A stretch of DNA of 64,000 bases, from NCBI GenBank assembly GCA_000697055.1, contig JNDT01002304.1, forward strand, positions 62,001-126,000. Reading direction: 5' to 3'. The notes beneath the pieces were generated by a model. That model made no database searches. It saw only the letters and a program-made list of their open reading frames with translations, and was not told the origin of the DNA. Position numbers and translations under genes: made by a program. This document shows, piece after piece, positions 47,839 through 60,607 of this stretch (positions are counted from its first letter, which is position 1; each line of letters starts with the position of its first letter). The stretch is from Saksenaea vasiformis B4078. Its lineage: Eukaryota; Mucoromycota; Mucoromycetes; Mucorales; Saksenaeaceae.

Positions 47839-49548
47839 ATGACAGGATTATATATGTTGGATTATGGCGCAGGCAATGTCCGCAGTCTGGTGAACGCCGT
47901 CAATAGACTTGGTTATGATATTCAGTTTGTAAAGGATCCCGCCGACATTCTGAAGGCAGACGTACGTTATCGATTTGTTCCGCAATAGTGACAACGTATT
48001 AACGTATTTATATAGAAACTTATTTTCCCTGGCGTTGGTGCGTTTGGTCATGCCATGAAAGCCTTGCAAGAAAAAGGTTATGCAGAACCTTTGAAGGAGT
48101 ATATTAACTCAGGCCGACCATTCATGGGCATTTGCGTCGGCATGCAGACTTTGTTCGCAGGTTCTGATGAAAGCGAGCTGAAAGGTCTCGGAATTATTCC
48201 CGCCACAGTCCAACAATTCAATAACAAGACCAAGGCTGTACCTCATATGGGCTGGAATGCTGCACAAATCACCAAAGAACAAACACAAGAAGATGGCCAG
48301 GCCGTAAATTATGGCATCAGCGATCAATCCGTCTATTACTTTGTTCACTCCTTTGCAGTACCATACAACGAAAATCTGAAGGATTGGGCTCTCACTACCA
48401 CGCAATACGGCGACGAGATCTTTGTTAGCTCCGTTCAAAAAGGCAATGTGTTCGCTACACAGTTCCACCCAGAGAAGAGCGGTTTTGCAGGACTGAGAGT
48501 CTTAAAATCTTTCCTTACCGGCACTGGTATTGTTGATGATAGCAAGGTCATCATTAAAGATCCCCGCTTAAATTCGCAAGACCATTTCACAAAACGTATC
48601 ATTGCATGTTTGGATGTACGCGCAAACGATTCTGGTGATCTTGTCGTCACCAAAGGTGATCAATATGATGTTCGTGAAAAGGGATCAGATGGCAACGACG
48701 TTCGCAACCTTGGAAAACCTGTCGATTTGGCACGGAGATACTTCGATGAAGGTGCCGACGAGGTGACTTTCCTGAACATCACCAGTTTCCGCAACTGTCC
48801 TCTTGGTGATTTGCCCATGTTGGAGGTCCTGAGGCGCACATCTGAAACTGTGTTCGTTCCCTTGACAATTGGCGGCGGTATTCGCGATGTTGTCGACCCT
48901 GACGGTACTGTGCACTCTGCATTTGAAGTTGCCGGCAAGTACTTCCATTCAGGAGCTGACAAAGTCTCCATTGGAAGCGATGCTGTCTATGCTGCTGAAA
49001 ACTACTGGGCAAATGGAAAAGATGGAAGCAGCGCAATTGAGAAAATTGCAGAGGCATATGGCGCACAAGCTGTTGTCATTTCCGTGGATCCGCGCCGCGT
49101 GTATGTCAAAGATCCCAGTGAAACGAAGCACCACGTTGTGAAAGCAAGTCAGCCGGGCCCGAACGGGGAGCAGTACTGCTGGTATCAGTGCACCGTTAAA
49201 GGCGGTCGTGAAGGCCGTGACCTCGATGTTCATCAACTTGTCACCGCATGCGAGGCATTGGGTGCAGGCGAGATCTTGCTCAATTGTATGGATCGAGACG
49301 GCACAAACTCTGGTTATGAGTTGGAGTTAATCGACGATGTCAGGAAGGCGGTCCGAATTCCTGTCATCGCATCCAGCGGCGCAGGTCGTTTGGAGCACTT
49401 TTCAGAGGTATTTAGCAAGACCAATGTCGAGGCTGCTTTGGCAGCTGGTATCTTCCACCGAAAGGAAGTTCCCATTCAAGATGTTAAGAACTATTTGAAG
49501 CAAAGCGGGGTCAAAATTAGACCCGTGGACCCAAACTTACAACAATAA
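47839..49548 (+). CDS. HIS7: Imidazole glycerol phosphate synthase, HisH-HisF fusion
   Basis: Model: 47839-47961 and 48016-49548 (551 aa; yeast His7 is 552), one 54-nt intron. The bifunctional cytosolic enzyme uses glutamine and PRFAR to make imidazole glycerol phosphate and AICAR, linking histidine and purine synthesis. N-terminal glutaminase: [15 protein letters not shown], the oxyanion region IFPGVGAFG, nucleophile Cys81 in [10 protein letters not shown], and [11 protein letters not shown] with the catalytic His-Glu. C-terminal (beta/alpha)8 cyclase: [20 protein letters not shown] with an Asp of the acid-base pair, [22 protein letters not shown], and [18 protein letters not shown] with the second Asp. 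All catalytic residues are present. AATAAA overlaps the stop codon. A Gcn4-type site lies upstream. Confidence 0.97.
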
Positions 49549-49765
49549 AAATGCTGAAAAGGCAGATGATTGTGACACCAGCACATCACTTTCTTGTTTT
49601 GGGATCTGCGGGTGTTGATCGTGTGACTCTGTCTACACCACGTTGTCTTTCTCCCCCTCCTTACACAGACCGCTATCCATCTGCTCCTTCACTTTCCTTT
49701 ACCTTAATACTTTCCTTTTCTATATCCTGAGCGGCTTTCCTCATCTGCATTGACTTTACATCAAG

Positions 49766-52700
49766 ATGGATAGCGCCGCATCACCTCAAGCTGCTCCTGA
49801 GGGTGCACAGTCGACTAATCGTACCTTATCCTTTGATGGCATGAAGGTCAATGAGGTTCTTGCTGAATTAAAAAGCCAGCTGGACAATAAGGAACGAATG
49901 TTAAGCAGTATAACCAGCAATGGCATCGGCAGGAACGCGTTGTTAAAGCAGACCGCTGAAATACGACGAAGAATTCATGAGCTAAATCAAATGGACAGTA
50001 ATGAAGAACTTTCGCCTGCAAGCAGGAGTCGATTAGAAAACTTGGCCAACGAATTCCGCCTTGTCCAAACGGGTTCCAGGGTAAGCATGAACCAGCAAGG
50101 AAGTTTTATCGTTTCCTTTACACCAAAAACATAGCCTCGACTGGACCTGACGCAGTTACTACCACCTATGGCACACGCATCGACTTCGGTCAGACAACGC
50201 GCAAAAATCCCCAACGCTCGTAAAAACATTGACATCGAGTTCGCCACAGAAATTGGGCAAAATTTATTGGTGGAAGTGCGCAAACTGCAGGCGGCGTTGC
50301 AAGAGAAAGAGGAGCACATTAAACAGCTGGAGATCACAAAGGCCGATAAGGAACATGCACATGAAACGGTACTCAAACACCTGCGAATGCGCGATGATGC
50401 AGAAGGTAATAGTGTGTCTCCATGGGGTATGCATAACTAATTTAAATTAAATAGAAAAACTTAAGGAGGACAATTGGAACCTGGAGGTTGCTAATCAAGA
50501 ACTACGAACAAAGCTTCTAGAGACGGGCCACGTTAATGAAAAGTTAACTGCTGATTATGGAAAAGCCTCGAAACAGCTGCACGCCTCATCCGAACAAATA
50601 GAGTTTCTAAAAGCACAGGAGGAAAAAGCTCAGTCCACTATTGAGGCTATGAAAACGAGACACGAGCAAGATATCCAAGTTCTTCGCCGTAATATTGGCG
50701 CGCTGCAACGAACCAACACACAATCGCAAAAGCAAATAGATGCTCTCAATACAGAACTCAAAATTTGCAAAGCAAAATTGGCCATCAAGATGGCCGCAAA
50801 CAGCCGACAGGGTCCGAATCCCGAGGAATCTGATCCAATCGCAAATAGCGACAACGATCAGGCCGAAGGATCGGCGTCTGCACTCCTTACCCCTCCAATC
50901 TCACCTAATCCACCAGTCCGCAATCAAGCGCTTGAATCAGAAACGTTGAAACAGTCGCTGGCACATGCACACCGAATCATTTCCAACCTGCGAAGTTCTT
51001 TGCATAAAGAAAAAATCGAGAAATTCGAAGTCAAAAAAATGCTATCTGATAGTCAAGAGGCAATCGAGCAGCTTCGCAAGGAACAGGCAGCATGGGGTTC
51101 TGGAAGTGGTAATGCCACATCTCGCAGATCAGGTGGTGGTGGTGGCAGTCGTAAAAAAGTTGGAAGAAAGCGTGTTGGCGTGGCAAGACAAGCGAAGGGA
51201 CTATCAGCAAATAAAACAACGTCTCTTAGCGACGAAGAAACACAGAGTGGTAGCGACACAGAGAAGTCGGATGGCGAGCAGGTTTTCGGAGAGATGGATG
51301 GAAATTCATGGGCTGATGAAAGTCTATCTGCATTTGGAATGAACGGTATGGCGATGAAACCGTTGTCCTCAGAATTAGGAAGTCTTGGCGGGGAGATGAA
51401 GTCCCAAACGGTGGACGTTGGAGTGAATACTGATTTCGATCCACCAGTTGTACCGCAAGAGAAGATCGAAAGCCTGGAAGTAGTTGATGAGGATAGTAAG
51501 GTATCAGGGCTGGGACATTCACTTGCGACAGAGCTACATGTACAGCAGGCGGTTGGCGTCTCGGATTCGAATATACCACTGACTACCTCACGACCAGCAC
51601 CGCATCTATCGGATGCTATGATGACTTCGATATCTGAGCCACCATCGACAGTGGAACCTGCTCAACGAGCGTATGTCATGCCGGCTACTTCGAACATTAT
51701 TCAGCAGAATGGAATAACTTTATATAAAGAGACAGAGAAGGGTGAGCTCGTCCCGATCACGGTGGAGGAAGGAAGAGAAATATTTTCGGTTGTAGTATCT
51801 GGTACTTTCGTCGTGCAACAACCGTCGAATGGCTTAGTTCGCACGGAAGGGATTAAACCCGAGGCGCTAGCATCGATCCCACCTGTCTCGAAACAAGTAT
51901 CAGCTATCTCTTTAACCACTGCATCTTTCGCTCCCATTTCGCAACAACCATCCAGCGAGCTGGTTCGTACGGATGAAACCTTGGCACAAGCATCGATTCC
52001 ATCTGCATCAAAGCGAGGAGATACCGTTTCGCCGGTTGACTTGGCTACATCCTCCAGTGCCTCTTCCGGTTCACAAGAATCATCTAACACAAATGAATAC
52101 GAAGCTGAGGTACAAAAATCGAGCCTCTCTGTGTCGAAGCAAGAAGCAACTGCGTCTTTGACCGAGACCCCTGTCAATTTCGTTTCGCAGCAGCCATCAA
52201 GCGAGATCGTTCGCACGGTTGAACCTAAAATTGAGGTGCAAGCATTGACTTCCCCTGCATTAAAAGAAGAAAAAGCAGTATCGCCAGCTGCAGTACCTCT
52301 TACTTCTATTTCGCAAGAATTATCAACCGAGCGCACTCATGCAGTTAAATCTGAAGCCGAGATACAAGCATTGACTTCCCCTGCATCAAAACAAGAAAAA
52401 GCGTCCTCTTTGACTGCAGTACCTGTCGCTTTCATTTCGCAACAACCAGCTAGCGGATTGGGTGGCACGCATGAATCTGAAGCCGAGGTACAGATATTGA
52501 CTGCTGATGAAACAAAATGCGAGGATATCATTTCTCAGACCGTGGTAGCCGATCCACCCGTTTCGTATCAACTGCCTAGCGAGCTAGCACGCACAGAAGA
52601 TTCTAAAGTTAGGGCACAGACATCGATCCCGCCTGCATCAGTACAAGGAAGAACGACTTCTCTCGGTGAAGCGTCTATTATTTCTATTTCGCAACAACCA

Positions 52701-54939
52701 TCCAAAGACTTGGTTTACACGAATGAACGTGAGATAGCCGACCAAGCCAAGGAAATAGATACAGTCTCTGTAGCTACATCTACTGAAATCGTCGAAGGAC
52801 AGAAAGTCATGGATGTGGCAACATCTGTAGCCGACTCATGCCGAAACACGGTGACAAGTATTCCTCCGCAGACGACACGCATCGATCCAGTACAACCTGA
52901 ACATCAAGACGCTGCAGCAATTAGCAAGGTCCAATCAGCAGAAACAACCATACCTGTTATCCAAATTTCCGAGGAAGTGAAATCTATCGAAGGCAAGGAG
53001 TGGGTTATGGAGAAGACGAGCGCTGGACAAGGGGAACAGATGGAAGCTGAGAAGGAGGGTGCAGAAGGAACAGGACATATCCTCGTTGATCATCTGCCAG
53101 CGGAATCACTTCCTACCTGCGGCGCCGAAACCGTTAAAAGCACCACGCCTATCTTGTCTGATTGCAGATTACCGGCAGTCGAATCAATGGGAACATCTTT
53201 CTCATCGACAACGGAACCCGCTCAGATCAGTCCAGCAACTTCAGCAGATTCCCACCTATCCCCGCAGAGTAATCACTTTACCACGGTAGACATGCCTGTG
53301 TTCTCCATTGATCCTGTAAAAGAGACGCGCAAGAAAAGGCGTATGTCTTTTGTTATGCAAAATACCGAACATAGCACGAACCATCCAACTACTACAGAGG
53401 CAGCAGTCTATGTAACTGACGCGTCTTCGTCGCAACAACCGTCCGCAACGACTACATCTGAACGGTCACCTTGTATTGATGAGGCGGTTCAATGCGATCT
53501 GCTTAGATCAGAAGGTCGTGCTTCTCAGACTATCGAACACGTAGAGAGTGCCGAGTCGATTCCCACTGTCCACGTCATCCCTGACTCTCAAACACGCGTC
53601 ATCCAGGAAGGAGAACAGCACCAAAGTAACAGCGATGTCCGTCAGGCAGTGAAATCGTCGGCGCCATGTGACCAATTTGTACAGGCAGACGAAACAGAGA
53701 TGATCAGTCGAGCGGAAGCCACTGCATTGGCGAAGGCCTTTGCTGCAGAGGCCGTAGAAAAGGAACGAGCAGAGGCGGCTAGTCGTCGTCAGTTAGCAGA
53801 AGAGCAAACGCGACCAGCACGTAAATCATCGATTCAGAGCGTGCATCCTCAGCGTCCTACAGTAAATCCACCACCTTCCTTGATTGAGAGATCAATGTCG
53901 ACCTCGCGCCTTGCTAAACTTTCTGGTTTGGTGAGACCCCATCCTAGTGTATCCACACCTTCCGGCAGCAATGGCCGTCTGCGAACTTCGTCTAGTATGG
54001 CATCCTTGCGCTCTCAGAGCTCAAGAAAAAGTAGCTTATCGTGTCGACGACAGCAGCAAGATGCGGAGGCTTCCTCGTCGTTTGGAAGTGTACGGGTGTT
54101 AGAACAACGTAAATACGGTCAAAACCTGTCCAGTTCGGATGCAGCTTCAATACATACGATGAACAGAAGACGGCGCAACCAAAGCTCCGTCTCTCTTTCA
54201 ACCATGTCTTCTGATGATACCACAGAGCACCCGGTGCCTTCCCCCTCGAGAATCACTGACATGGAACTTACGAATGACATGGATATTATTGCAGCAATCA
54301 CTCAAACAATGATTGGCGAGTGGATGTGGAAACACACGCGAAAGCATGTCGGTGGAGGTATATCGGAGCACAGACACAAGCGGTTCTTCTGGGTGCACCC
54401 ATACACACGAACGCTGTACTGGGGTCCGACAGAACCTGGTGTTGTGAGCCACGAAGCAAAGTCGAAGAGTGGTACGTTTTCTTCTTGCCTTTTTTATACA
54501 TGTTTACTAAATGTGTGCAATAGCTTTGGTCGAATCCGTTTCTAGTGTGCCGAGCAATGATCACGCAGGCGGATCGCCATCCAGTCTGCTCATTCGTACC
54601 ACAAAACGTGACCTGAAACTGACCGCCACGAGCATTGATCGGCATGAAGTGTGGCTGAAGGTAAACAAATGCGGTAGTGCTTTCTTGAGATGTGTAACCG
54701 ATTTTTTATAGTCGCTATCCTACTTACTTTCACGACCCTATCTCCAATCTGACGATACCTTATCGGAAAACCTCGTGAATGAGGAGGAAAGATCTCGGGC
54801 CTCGGGCCAAGGACCACAAAGTGCTTATGGGTATGATTCCGATGAATCTGAAGATTTACTGAATGTGCGACAATGTTGCGATGGCAAACACGATCTTTCA
54901 ACACTTTCACGCGGCAGCAGCCTTCATCATCATCATTAA
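49766..54939 (+). CDS. Num1/ApsA/Mcp5-like cortical anchor protein with Mcp5-type PH domain
   Basis: Model: 49766-50080, 50156-50405, 50455-54471, 54524-54660, 54712-54939 (1648 aa). Num1/ApsA-type proteins anchor dynein and mitochondria at the cell cortex for nuclear and organelle positioning. Layout: N-terminal heptad coiled coil (ELKSQLDNKERMLSSITSNG; then LQAALQEKEEHIKQLEI up to about residue 400, including TLKQSLAHAHRIISNLRSS), a long Ser/Thr/Glu-rich region with at least seven degenerate repeats around ISQQPSSELVRTD and ASKQEK (about residues 630-960), a basic Ser-rich stretch (SSRKSSLSCRRQQ), then a PH domain starting MDIIAAITQTMIGEWMWKHT, with KRFFWVHPYTRTLYWG and LKLTATSIDRHEVWLKSLSY. 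This is the Mcp5-type PH fold, which binds PI(4,5)P2. Yeast Num1 also has an internal repeat array. C-terminus ends in four His. Confidence 0.9.
51780..52760 (+). repeat. Degenerate coding repeats within the Num1-like gene
   Basis: Seven or more units of about 40 aa carry a core related to ISQQPSSELVRTD plus a downstream ASIPPASKQ or LTSPASKQEK element. Variants include VVQQPSNGLVRTEG, VSQQPSSEIVRTVE, ISQQPASGLGGTHE, VSYQLPSELARTED and ISQQPSKDLVYTNE. Divergence between units indicates an old array. Confidence 0.8.
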
Positions 54940-55201
54940 TATCGTAAATAGGACATCCTTTCCCCGTAATACCAAGTTTGACCACTTCATCATCCATAGC
55001 AACCGTAATGTAGAGCCAGGAGCTTTAAACATAGTAGTTGTTCTGCATGACATGAAATTTGATATCATCGTCCCTCCCTCTCTTTCTCATAATTTAATGC
55101 GGTTCGCGGAACGTGTGGGGGAACAAGAACGTACATGTGATGGTGTTTTATTATAGGGTGTAAGGTGGCTTCCTGTAATGAAGGTCTATCTCTATGTTGT
55201 T

Positions 55202-55868
55202 TTACACTCTCATTTTCTTTGATTTCTTTTTAGGTGATTTCTTCTTTTCTGCGTTGCATGATTTGATCATTGAGTCGTAGTAGGCAATGGATTTTTCCAC
55301 AATCTGTTTCTCGTTGATTCGGCAAGTCAACGCGTAAAATTCTCTCTTGCTATCGCACTAAGGAATAAAAAAAAGTGATTAACCGCACGCGTAAAGATTT
55401 ATGCTCAATCTACCTCTGCTCTTGCCGCCAAATCTTCAGCAACAGAAGTCCAATCTTGATTCTCATCGAGGTAATCCAAACGTCTGTGCTGTGACAGGGC
55501 ATGGCAGACTTGGTATACTCTCAGTCTAACTTGCTTGCTTGCCTTTGGTCCGTCTTCACTGGCCAGTCCTTCGAAATATTTCACTGCAGCTTCGACATCG
55601 GCTGCAAATGTGTCAAACACTTCACCCTCAACAAACATCACATGAAGCAAGCACGTCAATGTGTCTTCGTATAAACCCTCTGCATTGACAAAGTAGGGCC
55701 GTGACTTTTGACCTTCATCATCATCCTCGTGGTCGTGATCGCAGCAGCCACCCGCATGGCAATGATCGCCTTCTTCTTCCTCGTGCTCTTCATGATCGTG
55801 ATCACAGCAACCACCCGAATGTGCCTGTTCGTGTTCATCATCATCGTGCTCTTCTTCCTCGGCCTCGG

Positions 55869-55900
<32 letters not shown>

Positions 55901-57235
55901 TCTTCCTCTTCCTCTTCGTCGTCTTCAGATGGACAGAGGACTGGTTCATTCATCAAGAAAAACTCCCATCGAGGTCTTGTTTTTTCAATTGCTTTCTGTT
56001 CGAGAACCTCATCGTCTCCCTCCACGCCTTCCGTCCGAAGGATTTCTTTGGTTATTGCAAGACATGCGTCAATCACCGCATCTTCGCTCACCGAGATGTA
56101 ATCGTTCTTATTGTTCTCGTAACAGAATCCGTACTTTCCGAGAAGAGCAATGCTAGGGTGATCGCCGTAGGTGTTGAAAACCTCTTCTCCTTTCCGGATG
56201 GACCGACTCAGAACCATGTCGCATGTGTCTTTCTTTTCCTTCTCCTCGTCTTCTTCCCAAAAATTGACACCTGTCTTCTCCAAGGCCTCCAAATCCAAAA
56301 GTGGGCCTTCATCTTCGCTATCGTCCCCATCTACCTCTGCCATCTCTGCTTCATCCATACTTTCGTCCTCATCGACCCACCCATCCTCCTCATCATTTTC
56401 GTTGTCGCTACCTCGCTCCAAGTCTTCGAGGTACTGATGTTCACAATAATCCAGGGAACCACAGGCGTCGCATACGTCGAAATCTGTTTCGAAATGTACA
56501 TGCTCATTATTATTTGTACTGTGGTTGAACAAGTCTGCGAATGGGACCATTGCGTTTCCGTGATAGGCATCGACTTCGAATGACCGGGAGGATACTAGCG
56601 TTGAGGCACGGCAGAATGCATCGAATGAAAAGTATTTCTCATGGTCTGCGGAGAATACGTAGGGATACTTCTCAAAAAGTGGCTGGACAATCTCACGGTA
56701 ATCATCCTCAAGATCTTTCTAATTGTGAAGTATAACGTGAGCTTAAAAAGTACAGGAACAGCGAAAATCGTACCAGATCATTGCGAACTGCGTCTTCCAT
56801 TTCTGTGCCTTTCAAGAGATCCTTTTCTGATTCCCAGAAAATGGGAAGATCTTCGGACGGTGGAAGTGCTTGGATATAGCCGTACCAAGGCGAATCTGTG
56901 CCTTGAGACATCTCATACATAAGAGCTATGGCAAGAGAACATCCTCCTCCAATATCCTCGTCGTCCAAAATGTTCGCAATTCCTGTTGACTTTGGAGAGA
57001 GAATCACTTCCTTCGGGATCTTGACAACTAATATGCAATTAGCCCTCTCTTTGGATGATTTTTGCCTTCATGACTTACTTGGGCTCTTCTTTTTTTGTAT
57101 GTCTTTTGTTGCGAACACGCCATAAGCGTTGTCAGTCACGCGGATATCGAGGCTCTTTTTATTCCAGTACACTTCGTTGTCGTCAAACCATTTTAATAAT
57201 ATTTCTAATTTGTCTTTTGCATTCATGTTGGTCAT
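55202..57235 (-). CDS. SET-domain protein-lysine methyltransferase (RKM/SETD6-like) with His/Cys/acidic insert
   Basis: Minus-strand model, four exons: 57235-57079, 57027-56774, 56718-55414, 55357-55202 (623 aa). This SET subfamily (Rkm1-4, SETD3/6, Rubisco LSMT) methylates lysines of ribosomal and other proteins. Seen: N-terminal WFDDNEVYWNKKSLDIRVT...YGVFATKDI, EVILSPKSTGIANIL, SPWYGYIQALP, the SET core SRSFEVDAYHGNAMVPFADL with FNHST, then VLSRSIRKGEEVFNTYGDH and LLGKYGFCYENN, and a C-terminal substrate-binding helical domain. Oddities: a Cys/acidic insert after FNHST (DVCDACGSLDYCEHQ, then a long Glu/Asp stretch) splits the SET core, and a second insert carries E-runs and a duplicated GGCCDHDHEE block. 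Ends in a Lys-rich tail (KKKSPKKKSKK). The acidic low-complexity part also yields long antisense open frames, which are shadows. Confidence 0.88.
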
Positions 57236-59024
57236 CTTTGTCGATCGCAGAATGTGTAAATGTTGCCTGAGATTTGCATCTTTGGTAACAAAAAAAAAAC
57301 CGCCTCTGCTAAGCCTTCAATACTTGCATGTCCGCGGAATCTCATTGGACAGGAGAATGACAGTTGCATGTCCCGGGACAGGAGCAAAAAAAAAAAAAGG
57401 AAAAAAGAAAAAGAAAAAGAAAAGAAAGGATCTGGGACTAAAGACGTTACTATTGTTCACTGTCTACTGAACTACCTTTTATGCTATTCTCGACAACTTT
57501 TGCACCAAGAAGAGGCAGTATGGATCTGAAAAGAAGATAAATAGACATACTTAGAATATCGATTATGGAAGAAGATCATCTGTTGCTTACATGATCTCGA
57601 AGACAAGGTTTATTGAAGCAGCATAAAGCATGTTTGTTTGTTATCTATATTGAGAATGTTGTATATCCGTGCTTAATTCTTCTGGTTTCATGTTTGAACA
57701 TGCTGGAATCGTACAGTCAATAATCTCTTTATCTCTTCCATGTCTGTGCGTTCCCATTTATCAAATTTTTATGACTTGTTATACTGATAGACATATTCAA
57801 CACGTCAGACAATTAAAATTACAATAGCAGATCGTCTTCCCCCTTAAATACCCATCGTGTCCCATTATCTGAAACTTTCTCTTTGTCAGATGACAGAAGT
57901 CGGTCTCCGGCATCGACGCGTCATGGGAAGTATGGCATTTCCCTTACAAGTATTGGATCAAAGCGAAAAGGTATTTCCACAGAATAAAGTTCATCGGGAA
58001 GAAACGAAAACCGACAAGCAAAAACCCGATAAATGGGTTGCCAAGCACGGATGACCCCACCAGGTCTCTCACATTGCTTCGGGCGACTTCAGGTAATTCT
58101 GAACTCTGCAAGATGAAGCTCGATAGATATCAAAGTGAATGTTGAATAAGTAGTAAATGTTGGAGCGGCTCCGGGAATGGATCTTGTGCCCTTACAGGGG
58201 CAAGCGGATTGATCAGTCTTCTACGGATTACTCGTCGACTTATTTTTGTATAACCTCCTTCCTCATCCACATCCGTTTTGATCGTGATTCCGTCTACTTT
58301 GTTTACCAACTTTTCTCATTTTGTCTTACCTCCTTTCCAAAAAGTTTACAGTAACATCTGTGTTTGAGTTCCTCATGGGACCTGTCAGGAACAAGCCGGT
58401 GCCCTCAGTGTCTCATTTTCAGACTCAGACGTGGGTCAGTGGTGGAGACGCGCTGATCCAGATCCATGTATAAATATATATCATTTCAACCCCTAGTATT
58501 CCTAGACATGTTATGGAAAAAGAGAAGGAAGGCCTCGCTCCGGATGGATTGTAAAAGGAATAGCTCAAAACTTTGACGCATTGTAAGTGATCATTGTACA
58601 TTTGTTTGCGCGTCCTGCTACGGAATGCATCTCGGAATTTTTGACAAGGACCAAACCGGGAGAAAGGGAGTAAATTTTGGATACATGATTAAGTTGTGCA
58701 CCAAGTGATCAAGATGAGATCGTAGAAAAGATAGACGCTGGAAAATGGGGGCATCCATCTAAATTAAAAGCTGTTTCGAAAGGAAGAACCCCTAATTCAA
58801 AATCAATAGCAGCAATTGTTTCAAAGATAACTCTTGCACGGTACGAACTTTTTTGTAATGATTGTATTCGATCTGAAACTTTAACTTTTGCTTGTAAAGG
58901 GGAAGTGGACCCATGCTTCTTGGCTGGAAATCCATCTTATCGGAGTCAACATTTTCGTGCTCCAAGCAGCGAAACAGCACGCGGGCTTTTTTTTCTTTTT
59001 CTTCTTTGAACCTGCCTTGGAATC
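57236..59024. other. Intergenic, mostly without recognisable genes
   Basis: A-rich tract at 57387-57430, AT-rich sequence, and one small open frame at 57890-58054 listed separately. TATA-like ATATATA at 58473. No other coding potential recognised. Confidence 0.4.
57890..58054 (+). CDS. Possible small protein of 54 aa (uncertain)
   Basis: ATG 57890 follows a CTTTGTCAG that also looks like a splice acceptor. The 54 residues begin MTEVGLRHRRVMGSMAFPLQ and end in a charged segment KTDKQKPDKWVAKHG. Composition is protein-like but no family is recognised. It could be a last exon whose upstream exon was not found, or chance. Confidence 0.25.
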   Translation: MTEVGLRHRRVMGSMAFPLQVLDQSEKVFPQNKVHREETKTDKQKPDKWVAKHG

Positions 59025-59640
59025 ATGTTGACATTACTCCTTGGTTATGTCCTCATTGCTATCCTATTCTTTGTGGAAGTTCGGTATGAATCCTCAAGAA
59101 CTACGACAACGCTCCAGACAGCAGGGGATGACCGGGGCACCACCCGGTTGCTAATCCTCACATCGCTGGCTTCCTTTTTGGCACCTCTGTGGATTCTTTC
59201 TGACATTGGCACTGCACCGGAATGGGTTGGAACTATTGGGTTGGCGTGGATAGTTGGTGGTATTGTTATGTTGCGCTGGACGACCTCTGTCAACCCATTT
59301 TATCTACGCGCTATGGCGACAACAGACGATCACTATATCTGTACCGATGGACCTTACAAAGTTGTGCGACATCCTGGATACGTTGCCTTTTTACTGGCTT
59401 GGTTTGGATTTGGTTTGGCGACAGCAAACTGGATGGCACTACTGACGATTGCCATACTGAATCTCTACGCCTACGTTCGCCGAATTCAGGCCGAAGAACA
59501 AATGATGCTGGACAGATTTGGCGTAGACTATCAGCAATACGTGGAAGAGACATCCAGGTAAGCTGTCTTCTCCCTCCTTCATTTAGCAATGATCTCACAC
59601 AAACGGCACCATCAATAGACTTTTCCCAGTGTTATATTAG
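59025..59640 (+). CDS. ICMT/PEMT-family membrane methyltransferase
   Basis: Model: 59025-59557 and 59619-59640 (184 aa). Isoprenylcysteine carboxyl methyltransferase-type integral membrane enzymes use S-adenosylmethionine; true ICMT methylates prenylated C-termini in the ER. Seen: an N-terminal TM (MLTLLLGYVLIAILFFVEV), two further hydrophobic segments (LLILTSLASFLAPLWILSDI; VGTIGLAWIVGGIVML), then the conserved core CTDGPYKVVRHPGYVAFLL with SAM-binding RHPGY, another TM, and RIQAEEQMMLDRFGVDYQQY with the catalytic Glu pair. The short second exon supplies RLFPVLY, completing the usual T-x-R-L-x-P end. Shorter than yeast Ste14 (239 aa), so a related small-molecule or lipid methyltransferase of the family is equally possible. 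Confidence 0.85.
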
Positions 59641-60607
59641 AATGCACACAAAAATATCTGTGGACTTACGTTTCTTTGAATGAAACAAAACCACTCAAAA
59701 TATCTACTTATCTGTTTAAAAGAAATAAAAAGCTGAAAAAAAAATGTCATACGCGAAAACAGCTTATACCAACGGACAAAAAAATAACCGCGTTGTCTGA
59801 TTAGGTTGGAGTACGAAATTTTATATCTCATTTCGTATTATGCCCATTCCAATGCAGGGTAACATTTGATAGCATGGCAGTACAGTAATTATCTTTCTTA
59901 TATTTCCAACAGCTTATGATAAGTGGATCTCTCTAGACTGTATTGCAATGCATACTGATCTTATATGGTACATAATCGTCGCGGATAGGATGATGATTTA
60001 CTGCTTGCTAAGCCAGACTTACGTTTAAGAGCCAGTAATACGCGTCATTAATATACCAGTCAAACCGCAAAACGCAATTTACATGGACTTGGCGGATGGG
60101 GTCCAATATGACTGATCGGTGATTGTGTAACACACTGCAGAGCATTCAAGCAATGCAACACCCCACGACGACTTGTCCAGAAAAAAGAATCAATGACATT
60201 GTATCCAGGATAGCATTTATCATCACGAAGTCACTCGCATAGACTAAACGATAGACAATATGACGATCCCAATATTTACCGAGGATGCTTCGGAAGAGAC
60301 AGAATGGCTCTTCCCTTTTAAGTACCCATCGCATTCCATTATCATGGGACTCCTTGCGTCATACTTCATTCTGACTTGACTATTGACAACACAAGGCAAA
60401 AGGCGCATTGGATTGACGTAAAAAACAGAGAAAGGCCTACTTCGTCGATACAAACGATTTTCAGCACGTCGGTCACTTTACCCAATTGGCCCATCCAATC
60501 TCAATGCTCTAATTTGACTTTTGAACGTAACCTAACACTTGTTTGATACAAACGATCATGCAACGACGTTTTATTTTGAGAATGAGAGGGCTAGACCGGC
60601 ACACGTT
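59641..60607. other. Intergenic, no gene recognised
   Basis: AT-rich. Short frames only; the stretch TTCCCTTTTAAGTACCCATC at about 60311 loosely resembles TTCCCCCTTAAATACCCATC at 57836, suggesting an old dispersed repeat. Confidence 0.35.

Noticed and set aside
48660..49236. Several 87-103 codon minus-strand frames
   Set aside because: Antisense shadows of HIS7, which has intact catalytic motifs on the plus strand.
55708..56583. 291-codon plus-strand open frame with very hydrophobic composition
   Set aside because: It is exactly antisense to the acidic repeats of the SET protein (Glu/Asp codons read backwards give Phe/Leu/Ile/Val), so a compositional shadow.
57820..60350. Possible repeat pair TTCCCCCTTAAATACCCATC (57836) and TTCCCTTTTAAGTACCCATC (60311)
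   Set aside because: Similarity covers only about 35 nt; too short to assert an element without an alignment.
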